From Undaria pinnatifida (Eukaryota > Sar > Phaeophyceae > Laminariales > Alariaceae): a stretch of 64,000 nucleotides of DNA. Shown piece by piece: positions 12,901 to 22,075 of this stretch (position 1 is the stretch's first letter; each line of letters opens with the position of its first letter). The notes beneath the pieces were generated by a model. It had not been told where the DNA came from. It was given only the letters and a program-made list of their open reading frames with translations, and searched no databases. The stretch spans positions 4,173,124-4,237,123 of the forward strand of contig JABAKD010000006.1 in NCBI GenBank assembly GCA_012845835.1. The letters run 5' to 3'. The position numbers and the translations under genes were made by a program.

Positions 12901-15900
12901 TTGATGGTGGCGGTGGTGGTGTTGATGGTTTTTGGTATCGGTGGTAGTGTTGGTGTTGGGGCTGGTGTGGAGTTAGCGTTGATGGTGGTGTTGCTGACGG
13001 TGGTGTTGGTTGATTGGTCGTCCTTGGTGGTGGCGGTGGTGGCGTCGTTGTTTGTATTGGCGGTGGTGTTAGTGTTGGTGTTGATGTTGGTGTTAGTGAT
13101 GGTGACTTTGGTTGACTGGCGATGGCGGTGGTGGTGCCGGTGTTGGTGTTGGATTTGATGGTGGTGGTAGTGGTGGTGTTGGAGTCGGGGTTGGTGTTGG
13201 TGTTGGCGTTGGTGTTGGTGACGGTGTCTTTGGGTGATTGATGTTCCTTGATGGTTTCTGTAGTGGTGTCGGTGTTGTTGTTGTTGGTTTCGGTATTGGT
13301 GTGTGGTGGGAGCGGTCACAGGGTGTTCTGATCGGGGTAGTGGTTGTGAGAGATAGCCCAAGATAGGCCTTTGCTTTGTGGATGATACTGGGTTGTGGAA
13401 AATTGTCATGTTTCGTGAGTCCAAAAGATGCATCGTACGTAACTCCGTTTTGATTGAACGCTATCGAAGGCCGGCTACGGCTACCAATCTCCCTACTCCC
13501 TGTAGACGAAAGCTAGCTGACGAGTAGATGGTTCTTGTCCGGAGGAAATATTTGCACTTCTTGTCCGTCAGTCTCGCTGCATCACGCCGCGGCTCCACTT
13601 TTAACCTGTTTTATGTTTTTTTCGGCGCTGAACAGCAGCAGCAAGCAGCACCTGCACTTATAGTACAAGTCATGTAGTAATGTCGTGCTTCGTATATGTC
13701 ATATCACTTGTTTAACTAGTTTATATTGCTTTTAGTGAGCTCTACAGCAGTTCTACTAGATGAAATCACTCACACGTGTGCCCTCTGGTATAAAAACTTG
13801 TATCGTAAGATACTCAGTATACTCGCTCAGCATACATAGAAGGTACGACAAACCGCATCCCTCGCTGGAGCTTTCCTACCGAGACTCGCGCTACTCGGTC
13901 TTGGCTTCTTGCAAGCCTTTCACTGGTTGGCATGATACAGGAGTGTCGCGGTGACGGTGTTGCCGCAGTTGTTGCTTGTGTGTTTGCCACATATTATCTA
14001 AGCTGTAGGGATCGATAGTGGCTGTCCTCTTTCAAGACGAATTACGTCGTCATACGCATGATACATCCCAAGGAAGTTTTGATGTGAATTGTACGTAGAC
14101 CAACAGAAACAAAGAGGAAAACATGTGCCCTGGTTAATAAGAGCGCGATTGCTTGGCACATATGTACCAATTACGTGTTGAGAAATCCAGGTACAGCAAA
14201 CCTTGTGCCTTGTTGATTGTGTTTGGCTACGATAAGACATTCACAACTTGATAGAAGGGAGCTCCAATAGCGGATTGGTTTTATTGTAGCGGATATATGA
14301 TTGTGCAATGTCCCCGGTTGGGCGGCAGTTTTCCTCGTTGGGCTTTGTCGATTGTGCTTGGATGCGACGAGCCAATCACAACGGTTCGACGAGGGTGGGG
14401 AGTTCCGATCGCAGATTGGTTTTATTATAGCGGTAAAACGATTGCGGAATATCCCCGGGTGGGCGACTTTTTATGTTACCATGAAATAGCCGACCCCACT
14501 TGATGTGAAACTCTATTTCCGTGCCCTCTGCTTTGTACTCGGCAGGAGCTTTAAATACATAGGGGGGGGGCAATGTATCTAGTTAATTAATTGATTATGC
14601 ATATAATATACGAGTATATGCATATAATATGGAGGCCGAGGGAGTGTACTGAGTTTGTGCATGGCCGTAGTCGTATGGCCATAGACCCTCGCATCCCTAC
14701 TATGCCGGGACGGATCACGTCGGGTTTTCATCTACCAGGCAGACATTACTTGCACCAAGCGCGAAGCGCCATTAGGTGTTCGGCGAGTCGCATGAAGGGT
14801 GAACTGCATCCTTCCAAGAACCGCTCGTAAGACGGACTTCGGCACCTTGTGCCTACTGTCTTGCCCATGGATGACAGCGCCAATGAGTTACTTTGTCTTC
14901 TGGTGTGGCCACGCCAGAGGCAGCAATGGGTATTTCTATGTAACTGCCTCGTGGGTGCCTTATCATATTCACACTACGTGATGCGATCATTCCCCATGTG
15001 CGGAGTTAGGGTTCTCCACCCCGCACAATACGATCTAACTCGATAACCATTCTGGTAACCGCCGAAAAAAAAAACAAAAAAAACGGTACCCTGGTTGTCC
15101 CAGTGATTGCCACGTTTTTCAGCGTCATTGCCAACCAACGCCAACCCCAATATAGTTTCCACGCACAGATTGAGCTGCCACGCCCGTCCCGCCCCCCCCC
15201 CCCCCCCCATGATAAACGGGTGCATTCTTTCTAAAACCGTCAGATTTATCCCCTGGAAGGACTTACAGCTTCCACGCACAAATTGAGCTGCCCCACCCGT
15301 CCCCCCCCCCCCCCCTCCCCCCCCCCTCCCCCCACCCCCCCCCGCTCGCTTTTGATCAAAACCAGACCCCCACGTCCTTAACCCCCCCCCCCCCTCCCCC
15401 TCCTCCCCCACCCCCGCTCCCTTTTGACCAAAACCAGACCCCCACGTTCTTAACCCTCCCCCCCCCCCTCCCCCCCCTCCCCCACCCCCGCTTCCTTTTG
15501 ATCAAAAACAGGCTCCCACGTCCTTAAAAACTTCGCCCTTCCCTCACCGGTTGTTCGACTTACAGGATTCACTTGATAAACTGATGCAGTTCCTTCCACA
15601 GCTGTCAGGTTTTGTCCCCCTCAGAAACGGGTTTTATACGTTTCGCGCACAGACTGACTTAAGATTACCCTGTTGACCCTGATAGCTACACTGTAGTTGC
15701 AAGGGCAGTCGCCGACCTATATCCTTAATGAGGACATACCACCCGTAATACGCGCGATCGGAGTATCACACACAGCTTGCAAAGTTGAGTTTCGACAAAA
15801 TCTTCGATCTCACAGCTGGAGTGTATTTTAATTTTTATAATATACATATGATGTTTTACGGCGTCGGTGCCAACCAAGGCCAACTATTATACATATGTTT

Positions 15901-18900
15901 TAAGGGAGTGTAGAGGCTGGGGGAGGGGTGAAATCAATGAAGTCATACTAACTCAAGGTATTCATTGATTTCCATGGTCAAGGGACACGATATGCTGAGT
16001 AGTCTAAATACCTAATTTTTCTTTCTTTTTTGTGTCGGGATTGTCCCCTTAACCCCTTTAGAGCCTCAAAAACCGGCCCTATACTAAGTTCAAGGAAACT
16101 TGTCCCCACAAAGGCTTTCCAGTTGTGAAGGCGTTAGTAACTTGCAGGGCTTGCACGGGCGGGAACTGCTCGGTACACGATTATAGTCGGATCGGACCAG
16201 GTTGACCAGACCCGACCCGTGATGCTTGAAAACTTCCTGAGACCAAGGGTACGACAGGGGTATCCCCTTTTAGGCTCTTCATTTGGCGCAGCGTGGACAA
16301 CCATTCCATGGCCGCCTCCATGCCGCTAAGGACAACGACACGAAGGAGCAGGGGGGTCACTCGCGCGAGTGATCCCTAGCCATTGCGAAGAGAGCCCCCC
16401 CCCCGACCGTAGCCTGAGTCCTGGGACCCGATCCGACCCGACCCGACCCGACCCGACCCGACCCGACCCGACCCGACCCGACCCGACCCGACCCGACCCG
16501 ACCCGACCCGACCCGACCCGACCCGACCCGACCCGACCCGACCCGACCCGACCCAACCCGACCCGACCCGACCCGACCCGACCCATGAGATTTCGAACAC
16601 CTCCCGACCCAAGCCGACTCGACCCGCGAGTTTTGTTATTACCTCCCGACGTGATCCGCGGGCCGGACCATGACCCCGTGAACACCGCTGATAATGGGGC
16701 TACATGTGTTGATATCGTGTTGGGAGTAAGCTGAGTATCTAAAATTGCACTGAGGAAATTACGCTGTTTCTTTTTTGTTTGCTTTGCGGCAGGGGACGGA
16801 GGTGGGCCGATCGAAAGGGGAACCATGCCCTCCTACGAGGAGGAGCAGGAGAAGGCTTTCTTCAACGTGAGAGGAAAATCCGCTCGATGCGATAGTGCGC
16901 TAGATTTTTACCTGCTATAGACCGGTTATCTACTGTAGTGATCCCACTATAGTGCCGTTATGTACCAACCGGGAAAACCGGCACTATATCTGCAACCGGC
17001 ACTACTCTGCGTACTGCCACTACTGGTTGTTCCCATCTGTGCCAAGCAATTCCACAGGCACTCTAGCGGGCAACCGTCACTACTCAACCGGCACTATAAA
17101 AGGAACTCTACTGTGCTCCACTAGACTTCACCTGGTACCGGGTATGTATTGCACTAGAGATGCAAAGGGGATGGGGTAAACAGCTTTATTTTTTGTTTCA
17201 CGTTGAGTCATCCCACGGTAGGGGTTGGAATTTTTTGTGCCAAAAAAAGCTATACCTTCTGAACGGTTGAGCTCAAGTGTGAAAGCATCGGTTTGTATGA
17301 TTTATTTATGACCATGTTAACATGTTGGGAGCCTCATCGACGGTCAGACTTGGGAGGGGCTGCATTGGAGAGCCACGAAGCGACAATACTGACTATACTA
17401 ATGTCTACGAAGTAGAATTGTACTGAGACAGTAGGGTCCAGCGCTAACACGCGCACTAGGCGTTCACGAACAAAACCTCCCGAAGCAAAGGGGAGAAGGC
17501 TGCTACGGTCGATGGCCGCGCACAGCTATAACCGCTACGGAACAAGCGTGTCCAGAAATAACACTTGTTTTAAGGCTAGGGCATAGAAGTGTTAGTCGGG
17601 TTGCGCGAACGAACGCCTTCGATTTCGCGTTCGGGTGAGATATGGATCCCTCCTCAAGTTTAGGAGTCCAGAAACTTCTGCTGCACCCCCTCCGTGACAT
17701 GCCTCCCTTCTGAGTCTAGTGTTCTATACCGCGGTAAACTCAAAGCAAGGGGAGCAACATGTTGGTTGTATAGCACTACTCACTGGCCCACGCAGTCACG
17801 TGACTACGTGGGCCAGTGGGTAGTTCTATATAACTAACTAGCACTACCCACTGAGCTACGAAGTCACGTGACTACGTGGGGCAGCGGGTAGTTCTATATA
17901 ACCAACTAGCACTACCCACTGAGCTACAAAGTCACGTGACTACGTGGGCCAGCGGGTGGTTCTATATAACCAACGCAACACTCGCAGCCGAAGAACGCCC
18001 AAGTCTTCTCCCCGACAGTAGGCGCGTATAGGTTGCATGCTGCTACGTACCTAGTCACGTTGCCTTTTTTTTTCCGCCAGACAAAAAGTAGAATACGTGA
18101 AGAACACGTTCGAACCCGTTTTGTTTTGACGTACAGCAGGGGGGTCCCCACCAGTACGGTGGTGGTGGTGTGCCAGAGCACTGCTGTAAGACCGCCTTGT
18201 AGGGGGAAGTTGCCTTATTTCATTCCAGGTTGTGAGTGCGGTTCTCCAGTCTCGCCAAGTGATTTGGGCCGATTTATGTCGGGATACCGCCTTATATTGG
18301 GATACCGTCTTATATTGGGATACCGCCATATATTAGGATACCGCCTTATATTGGTATACCGCCTTATATTGGGATGCCGCCTTATATCGGGAACCCGCCT
18401 TATATCGGGATACCGCCTTATATCGGGATACCGCCTTATATCGGGATACAGCCTCATAGGGGAACCCCTACTAGAGCGTTTTTGCGATTCTCAAATTATG
18501 TCGGGTTGGAAAACATGTAATAGTAGTATTGAAACCGACGAACGCCATGCAATTCAAGGCCATCCGACCCCCGAACGAAGTAGGTTACCGTAAATAAAAA
18601 AACAATGGTGGGAAAACGTATATTTCTAGCTTGTGTTTTCGCTGGTTTTTCGTGGGTTTGCGTTGGCGTTGGATTATCACGGTCGACGCTTTCTACGGCA
18701 TTATTGTTATTCCTGCGTAACTTGGCCCCCAACCAAGTTTGGCATCCCGCGAACGCCGTACTATGGTCTTACTTTTTTTGGCTTGCCGCGTTATGCCCCG
18801 CAGAGCGAACTCGACAACGCGCCAGCTAAAGAGAAGGTCAAGGATCCTCTCGTGCTAATCACACTCGGCTGGATCGTCGGCATGTTTGTTCTCGCGGCAG

Positions 18901-18926
18901 CGTTCATCGTCAACGGCGTCAACTAA
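2396..18926 (+). CDS. Gene 1: plastid-targeted small single-pass membrane protein (4 exons, 133 aa)
   Basis: Exons are 2396-2458, 11493-11634, 16793-16866 and 18804-18926, all joined by GT-AG introns with matching phases (0, 1, 0). Residues 1-20 form a signal peptide with a hydrophobic core and an SALG-F cleavage context, Phe being the +1 residue typical of heterokont plastid precursors. Residues 21 to about 65 are rich in Ser, Ala, Arg and Thr with almost no acids, like a transit peptide. Residues 70-103 are acidic and hydrophilic (MPSYEEEQEKAFFN). Residues about 105-130 form one membrane helix (DPLVLITLGWIVGMFVL) and the protein ends NGVN. The predicted mature part, about 60-65 residues, suggests a small thylakoid or envelope subunit. 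I cannot name a family. The gene covers 16.5 kb because its introns are packed with repeats. The upstream ATG is preferred because it supplies the plastid address; a 54-residue product starting at 16825 is the main alternative. Confidence 0.75.
2939..3005 (+). repeat. Family D repeat end (MSIDPxFVELTA type), solitary
   Basis: A roughly 60-bp sequence beginning GCAGCTTGCAAAGATGAGTA occurs about a dozen times in the window in both orientations: 15774, 27167, 28424, 44938, 51590 and 57478 on +; 35085, 40085, 47725, 55913 and 57568 on -. It starts with an ATG-led reading frame (MSIDPEFVELTAG here). This copy lies in intron 1 of gene 1. It is probably the end of a mobile element. Confidence 0.55.
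3085..3275 (+). repeat. Fragment of the 62.8-kb-type SINE
   Basis: The stretch GGGACTTTTTCTTGAG, then GCGGAAAGCGCGAGGGCG and CGATGAAAAA repeats the body of the tRNA-headed element at 62775-63050. Its tRNA-like head is degenerate. Located in intron 1 of gene 1. Confidence 0.45.
3700..4760 (+). repeat. Tandem satellite, 4 degenerate units of about 215-275 bp
   Basis: CCACTGATTGCTGATTG-like sequence recurs at 3840, 4056, 4330 and 4545. Each is followed by CAGCGCGCTGCGAGAG, TTGCCCCTCGGG and CCCGGGGAGGATAA, and preceded by CGCCCCGCACGGTGTGGAA. Unit spacings are 216, 274 and 215 bp. Short ORFs on both strands are by-products of the repeat. Related material lies at 8470-8570 and 29285-29800. Confidence 0.75.
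5520..5690 (+). repeat. Dispersed repeat shared with 42.2-42.5 kb
   Basis: The order TAACTCAGATCC, C-rich tract, GCCTTCATTTTTACCGCGAG and CCCTCGTCGACTCG is repeated at 42390-42545, partly at 42200-42300, and in reverse near 40375-40500. There is no coding logic. It probably derives from a mobile element. Confidence 0.45.
5744..5818 (-). other. tRNA-like sequence (pseudo-tRNA or SINE head)
   Basis: On the minus strand a near-consensus A box (TGGTCTAGTGG) is followed about 45 bases on by a B-box-like AGTTCGACACC. I could not fold a clean anticodon arm and acceptor stem, so this is more likely a decayed tRNA or SINE head than a working gene. Confidence 0.35.
6000..6135 (+). repeat. GC-rich GCTGAGCT/GCACGGC repeat
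   Basis: Short motifs such as GAGCTAGCGCTGCGGT and CACTGCACGGCGC recur here and again at 11040-11155 and 11260-11420, always with GCTGAGCTGAG-type runs. It is a dispersed low-complexity family inside intron 1 of gene 1. Confidence 0.45.
6995..7903 (+). repeat. Two-copy tandem duplication, 460-bp period
   Basis: The segment starting AGAGTGATGCGTGTACGAC at 6995 is repeated at 7455 with only scattered substitutions (over 95% identical by eye). The second copy ends near 7903. The high identity indicates a recent duplication. Neither copy carries a convincing reading frame. Confidence 0.85.
8255..8445 (+). repeat. Dispersed repeat, pair with 31160-31350
   Basis: Matching blocks include CTCGTCTCGCTC, CCGCGTTCACGTC, CGGCAGGGCGA, GGAGCCGCC and GCGCTCGAACNAAGC, in the same order and orientation as at 31160-31350. 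Confidence 0.6.
8470..8570 (+). repeat. Solitary unit of the 3.7-4.8 kb satellite
   Basis: CCCGGGGACGAAAAC, then CGCACGGTGTGGAAACC and CCACTGATTACTGATT match the satellite unit order. Confidence 0.55.
9260..9445 (+). repeat. Degenerate CCCGA-type repeat
   Basis: Spaced ACCCG units with TTTGAAAACCTCCAGACCC and a terminal GGGTCGGATCACGACCCGTGA. The same order of parts occurs at 10348, 16425, 21010 and 53345. Confidence 0.5.
10348..10690 (+). repeat. CCCGA pentanucleotide array with conserved flanks
   Basis: About 45 CCCGA units (10386-10625) follow GGGTCAGATCGGATCAGGG. They are followed by CCCGCGAGTTTTTGAAAAC and CAGGTCATGACCCGC. The array is open in several frames on both strands (Gly/Arg/Val/Ser or Pro/Asp/Arg/Thr repeats), but these are repeat translations rather than genes. 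Confidence 0.85.
11493..11634 (+). CDS. Gene 1 exon 2: plastid transit peptide
   Basis: The exon follows a pyrimidine tract and CGCAG acceptor and ends TTCG|GTGAGA. It has 47 codons plus one base, so it starts in phase 0 as exon 1 requires and leaves one base for exon 3. It encodes VAPRGSLTATSRAV and continues with Ser/Ala/Arg-rich sequence to KRRQWAIMQF. Confidence 0.75.
11880..12500 (+). repeat. Inverted-repeat element with internal tandem units
   Basis: GTTGCAGCAATGC plus CAGTCTTCGTCTC at 11900-11940 reappear inverted as GAGAGAAGAAGACTGG and GCATTGCTGCAAC at 12460-12500. Between them three direct units of about 105 bp share CGGGCGGGCTTT and CCAAGCATAAGCATCGATC, with an inverted copy at 12035-12090. 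It lies in intron 2 of gene 1 and resembles a foldback element. Confidence 0.6.
12540..12712 (+). repeat. ATAGATCAT microsatellite
   Basis: Irregular repeats of ATATAGATCATATAGATC, strongly AT-rich. Open frames through it are low-complexity artefacts. Confidence 0.8.
12895..13310 (+). repeat. GGTGTTGGT-type low-complexity repeat
   Basis: Runs of GGT, GTT and GTG triplets make a 197-codon open frame on the minus strand (Thr/Asn/His/Gln-rich) and a Val-rich one on plus. No domain or splice logic supports either, so I treat the block as a trinucleotide minisatellite in intron 2 of gene 1. Confidence 0.7.
15090..15840 (+). repeat. C-tract-rich repeat, partner of 56.9-57.5 kb
   Basis: Poly-C runs at 15185-15480 are followed by GTTCGACTTACAGGATTCAC, CAGAAACGGGTTTTATA, TGTTGACCCTGATAGCTACA and CAGCTTGCAAAGTTGAG. 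The same order is found at 56930-57545, where the 3' part forms one arm of a large palindrome. Here only one arm is present. Confidence 0.7.
16046..16140 (+). repeat. Family E arm (CCTTTAGAGCC...TTAAAGGCG type)
   Basis: CCCTTTAGAGCCTCAAAA, CTATACTAAGTTCAAG, TTGTCCCC and CAGTTGTGAAGGCGTTA recur at 26868 (-), 34207 (+), 34440 (-), 40497 (+), 46428 (-) and 48493 (-). At 34207-34531 two arms face each other as terminal inverted repeats, which shows the family to be a MITE. Confidence 0.55.
16186..16245 (+). repeat. Short CCCGA-family fragment
   Basis: GTCGGATCGGACCAGGTTGA, CCCGACCCGTGATG and TTGAAAACTTCCTGAGACC match the ends of the CCCGA elements, but without the long array. Confidence 0.5.
16425..16690 (+). 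repeat. CCCGA array directly upstream of gene 1 exon 3
   Basis: About 30 near-perfect CCCGA units (16429-16585) end in CATGAGATTTCGAACACCTC, CCCGCGAGTTTTG and GATCCGCGGGCCGGACCATG. The array finishes about 100 bp before the exon 3 acceptor of gene 1, so length changes could affect splicing (inference). Confidence 0.85.
16793..16866 (+). CDS. Gene 1 exon 3: acidic stromal/lumenal segment
   Basis: The acceptor is GCGGCAG after a T-rich tract and the donor is AAC|GTGAGA. Two bases complete a Gly codon with exon 2, then 24 codons follow from DGGGPIERGTMPSYEEE to FFN. An internal ATG at 16825 could start a shorter protein. Confidence 0.75.
17205..17705 (+). mobile_element. Family B TIR element, copy 1
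   Basis: It begins GAGTCATCCCACGGTAGGGG and ends TGCTGCACCCCCTCCGTGAC ATGCCTC, an imperfect inverted match. The inner GCCAAAAAAAGCTATACC is shared with copy 2 at 24225-24493. No coding capacity; it lies in intron 3 of gene 1. Confidence 0.6.
17772..17976 (+). repeat. Three tandem 69-bp units, each a strong hairpin around CACGTG
   Basis: GCACTAC recurs at 17772, 17841 and 17909. Every unit contains GTCACGTGAC flanked by complementary arms; in unit 1 CACTGGCCCACG pairs with CGTGGGCCAGTG. The units are joined by GTTCTATATAAC. Inside intron 3 of gene 1. The CACGTG core is a bHLH/bZIP-type site, but the function is unknown. Confidence 0.8.
18277..18460 (+). repeat. 18-bp minisatellite, about 10 units
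   Basis: Units of GGGATACCGCCTTATATT with small changes. Because 18 is a multiple of three, frames on both strands stay open (GYRLIL-type repeats), but nothing else marks a gene. Confidence 0.85.
18804..18926 (+). CDS. Gene 1 exon 4: membrane anchor and stop
   Basis: The acceptor is CCCGCAG and the exon holds 40 codons plus TAA. It starts SELDNAPAKEKVKDP, then a roughly 25-residue hydrophobic helix, and ends FIVNGVN. GC-rich third positions contrast with the AT-rich intron before it. Confidence 0.8.
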   Translation, partial: SELDNAPAKEKVKDPLVLITLGWIVGMFVLAAAFIVNGVN

Positions 18927-20864
18927 ACTCCGGTTCGTTGATTGGTCGACGAAACACCGCTGCATTCAATTGGCCCGGGGAAAACCGTTGCATTGAATAG
19001 ATTGGTTAACCAAAAACCGCTCGTTATCCATTAATTGATCACTACAAACCGTCATCCGTGGATTGGTCCCTCATTCGTTGATTGGACAACTGAAATCCGT
19101 TCTATTGGTTGGCGTGGTGCCAGGGAGGGGATGAAGGTTAGGGCGGGGGGGAGGAGGCGGATTGTGGGAGGGGAGGGGGGAAGGGGGGGGGGTTGGGGGG
19201 GAAGGGGTGGGAGGGGAGGGGAGGGGAGGGGAGGGGAGGGGAGGGGGGGTTCGAAACTCGTTTGCCTTTTCGGAAGGAGTCGAAGCTTTGCTTGCTACTG
19301 CACTATGGCTGGGCGGCTTACTACGATAGGTGTAGCACTTGTTGGACAAATTATCTCTTGCTGACGGGGATCCTAACCTACTGAACTACCCAATATGTTT
19401 GCAATGCCATTTTCGCTTTACGATGTTATTTGGTATCTACCAAGGCCGTGGGATTGGCCATCTAATTTCACTTTCGCTCCCCTCGACTGTCTGTGTAGAG
19501 CTTATCATGTGAGAACCCTCAAAGTCGTGTATGCGCACTCGTACCGTTGGTAGCGTCGTTACGACGGGGAGGATGGGGGTGGGGGGGGGGAAGGCAAATA
19601 TCGTTTGCCAAAGGTTGCTTGCCGTCCCGCAATGGGTCGAAGGTCCTCGTCCGCAATGGTTGACTACGCCGAGGAGGGGAGTAGAAGGGGTAGGGGGTGG
19701 TCTAGACGCGGTGTCTCTCTCTTCTCCGAAGAATCGAAGGGTCTTGTTTGCGCAGAAGACATGTTGATAAGTTACTCACGATTTGCGGAGGGAGGGAGAG
19801 AGGGAGGGATGGCAGTTAACAACAATCAGTTGCAGCCGCAGCGGTAGCCGTAGCAAGAGTTGCAGGAACATCAGCAGGAACAGGGCAGAAAACCCGCCCT
19901 TCTTTGTTACCCATTTTCAGTTAGTAGCAGTAGAATGTGGCGCAGCTGTAGAGTTAACAGCAGCAATGAAGAAGCAACAGCTTAAGCGACAGGAGGGGGA
20001 ATAGTAAGAGGAACTCGCCCTGCCGTGGACTGATTGTCTTTCATGTAGCTGCAGCATTAGCAGCCTTGGGGCGTGGTCGAGGAGGGGGAGGAGGAAGCTC
20101 GCCCTACATTCTGGTGTTTGCCTCTAAGCTACTCGCAGCAGTAGCAGTAAATGAGTCGGCAGCAGCGAAAGCAGCAGCAGCAGCAGTAGCGAAGGCGTTA
20201 GCGGCACACAGAACTGGTTTTGCCGCACACTGTTGAAGCGACCGCCTTAAAGACTGCCCAGCGTCGGCATGACCGTGGACGGTCTGATTTAACCCGCAGT
20301 CGCAGCTACACAGTACGCAGCAGCACATACGAAGTAAGCGTTTTAGAACTGCTCCCCCGCTTTTGGGGGGAAATGACTTAGAATTTGTGTAGGACATACT
20401 TTGTGCAGTTCTAAGAGATGTGCGCATTAACAGTGGTTGGATTTGCATCGTCCACAGTAAGGCGCTGCGATTTGGGGGGGGGGGGGAAGAGGGGATGAAA
20501 TATCTCCGATCAAGGCCTGAAAAACATAGCACCCTACGTGGGGTTGAAGAGCTTACGTAGTTGGCACTTTTTGTTACGTTTTTTTACGCCATGTTTACTG
20601 CTGGGTTTCAACGATTTGTATTCTTGAAGAAAAATCAGCCAAACGTACAAAAAAAGCGGGGATGGCCTGAAAAAATCCCAGGATTAAAAAGAAGGCCGGA
20701 TTGAGCTACTAAATACTCAGATCGTGGTACTTTGGGATTTTGGGGTGGGAATTACGGATCCCTCATCAGATTTGTGGTACTGTTTGTATTGATTGAGTTA
20801 TGGAGATCGGGACAAACGCTGTTGCTGACAGCACTGAAATAAGGCTAAATTCGCGGTAGATTTC

Positions 20865-20950
20865 ACAGACCCGCCCGTATATCCGGCAGACCTGCATCCC
20901 GCCGTTCCAGGGCGGGAGAGTGTTCCATGAATTAGTTTGGGTAGGCAATA
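20865..20950 (+). repeat. Fragment of the tRNA-derived SINE (family C)
   Basis: CCGCCCGTATATCCGGCAGA, CATCCCGCCGTTCCAG and GGGAGAGTGTT, then TTAGTTTGGGTA, match the 3' part of the family C copy at 47325-47700. Confidence 0.5.
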
Positions 20951-21009
20951 TTGGTTAATCTTTTACAGGTGCCCAGTGGAATGATGCCTCTAAGACTGGT
21001 GACCTCTAA

Positions 21010-21145
21010 CCTCACCGTATGACCCGAACCGAACCGAACCGTGAGATTATGAGAACCCTCTTGACCCGACCCGGTTCATTCCGCGAGATTTGGAAATACC
21101 TCCTGACACGACCCGTGGGTCGTGTCACGACCCGTGAGAGGCATT
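21010..21145 (+). repeat. Short CCCGA-family element with terminal palindrome
   Basis: ACCGAACCGAACCGTGAGAT, then TTGGAAATACCTCCTGACAC and GACCCGTGGGTCG-TGTCA-CGACCCGTGAG. The end forms an inverted repeat, which is the cleanest view of the family's right boundary. Confidence 0.5.
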
Positions 21146-21758
21146 GGGAATAGCATGGGGGGAAATGATAAACTGTTCGCAATTTACCCTTGGATGACGC
21201 GGCAGAACAAAATTGCCGCTGCGTCGGACGCGCAAGGACTGTTCCAAGGAATGTTCCAAGGGTGCACACGTCGGACAGATGAAATGCCTATTGATCTATA
21301 GATTATTATTGTATATTGCAGGGCAGACAGATCCTTCGTCTATATGATGATCTGCATGGCTTGTAGATCATGTTTCCGGGTGAGGACCGGATGATCAGAA
21401 TGATATTTCTAGCGCATGTTGCCTAGGTTGGATCTCTATGCTACACAAATCCTGCACATGTGTTACGGCGGTGTTTTCTAGTACGGTGGGTACGCGGGTT
21501 TTCCAGAGCTCGCTCGCCGAACAGCCTAGCAAGAAGTTACGGCTGTATACAAAGCGTCACGAACTTTCAATCTCAAGAGAGTGTCGCAAGGTGTCGTATG
21601 CGAGGAAACCCACGGAGTGTATATGACGAGTGGCGTTACGAGCAGTAACTTAGTCGTTGCTGCGAGGTGGAGCATCGACCTCCATGCACACTCCTTCTTC
21701 TTCCTACTTCGATCGTTCAGCTGTCCTACACAAGAAGACGACTGAGACAGCGTAAGAG

Positions 21759-21920
21759 ATGGCAGAGACTTACGGACAGCATGCTGCGGGGACTATAACT
21801 ATGCAGGTGGCAGTATTTTGCATGAACTCGGAAGAGCTTGAGTATGTCTACGAGGGTATGAGGATGATGTTGGAGCAGGCATCACATGAGATGTACGCGA
21901 TGCGTGGATCTGGAGACTAG
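21759..21920 (+). CDS. Short ORF of 53 codons, unknown
   Basis: The frame runs from ATG to TAG. The product begins MAETYGQHAAGTITMQVAVF and continues with an acidic, Met-rich helix-like stretch (EELEYVYEGMRMMLEQ). Its even amino-acid composition is unlike the repeat-driven ORFs around it. No partner exon or motif was found. It may be a small gene, an exon, or a remnant of a mobile element. Confidence 0.2.
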   Translation: MAETYGQHAAGTITMQVAVFCMNSEELEYVYEGMRMMLEQASHEMYAMRGSGD

Positions 21921-22019
21921 ATATTATTATGTTTTAAGTGTGAAATTATATCTCATGGCAGACCTGCCAGGCAGGAGCTGCCACTCTACCATGGATGATG
22001 CAGACACAGTTCGACTCTG

Positions 22020-22075
22020 TAACATGGTGTCCAATCCGAGAATCGAACTCGGGTTTCCACCAGCTCGACTTTGTA
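22020..22075 (-). other. tRNA T-arm-like fragment
   Basis: The minus strand reads ACCCGAGTTCGATTCTCGG, a good T-arm with an intact B box. No D-arm or anticodon arm is recognisable upstream, so this is a pseudo-tRNA or SINE fragment. Confidence 0.3.

Noticed and set aside
12840..13433. 197-codon Thr/Asn/His-rich ORF on minus
   Set aside because: Produced by GGT/GTT repeats, lies inside intron 2 of gene 1 and has no splice or domain support.
17772..17976. CRISPR-like array
   Set aside because: Three units without unique spacers in a eukaryotic intron; it is a hairpin tandem repeat.
18033..18593. 186-codon ORF with GYRLIL repeats
   Set aside because: Follows the 18-bp minisatellite, whose length is a multiple of three; it overlaps the intron before gene 1 exon 4.
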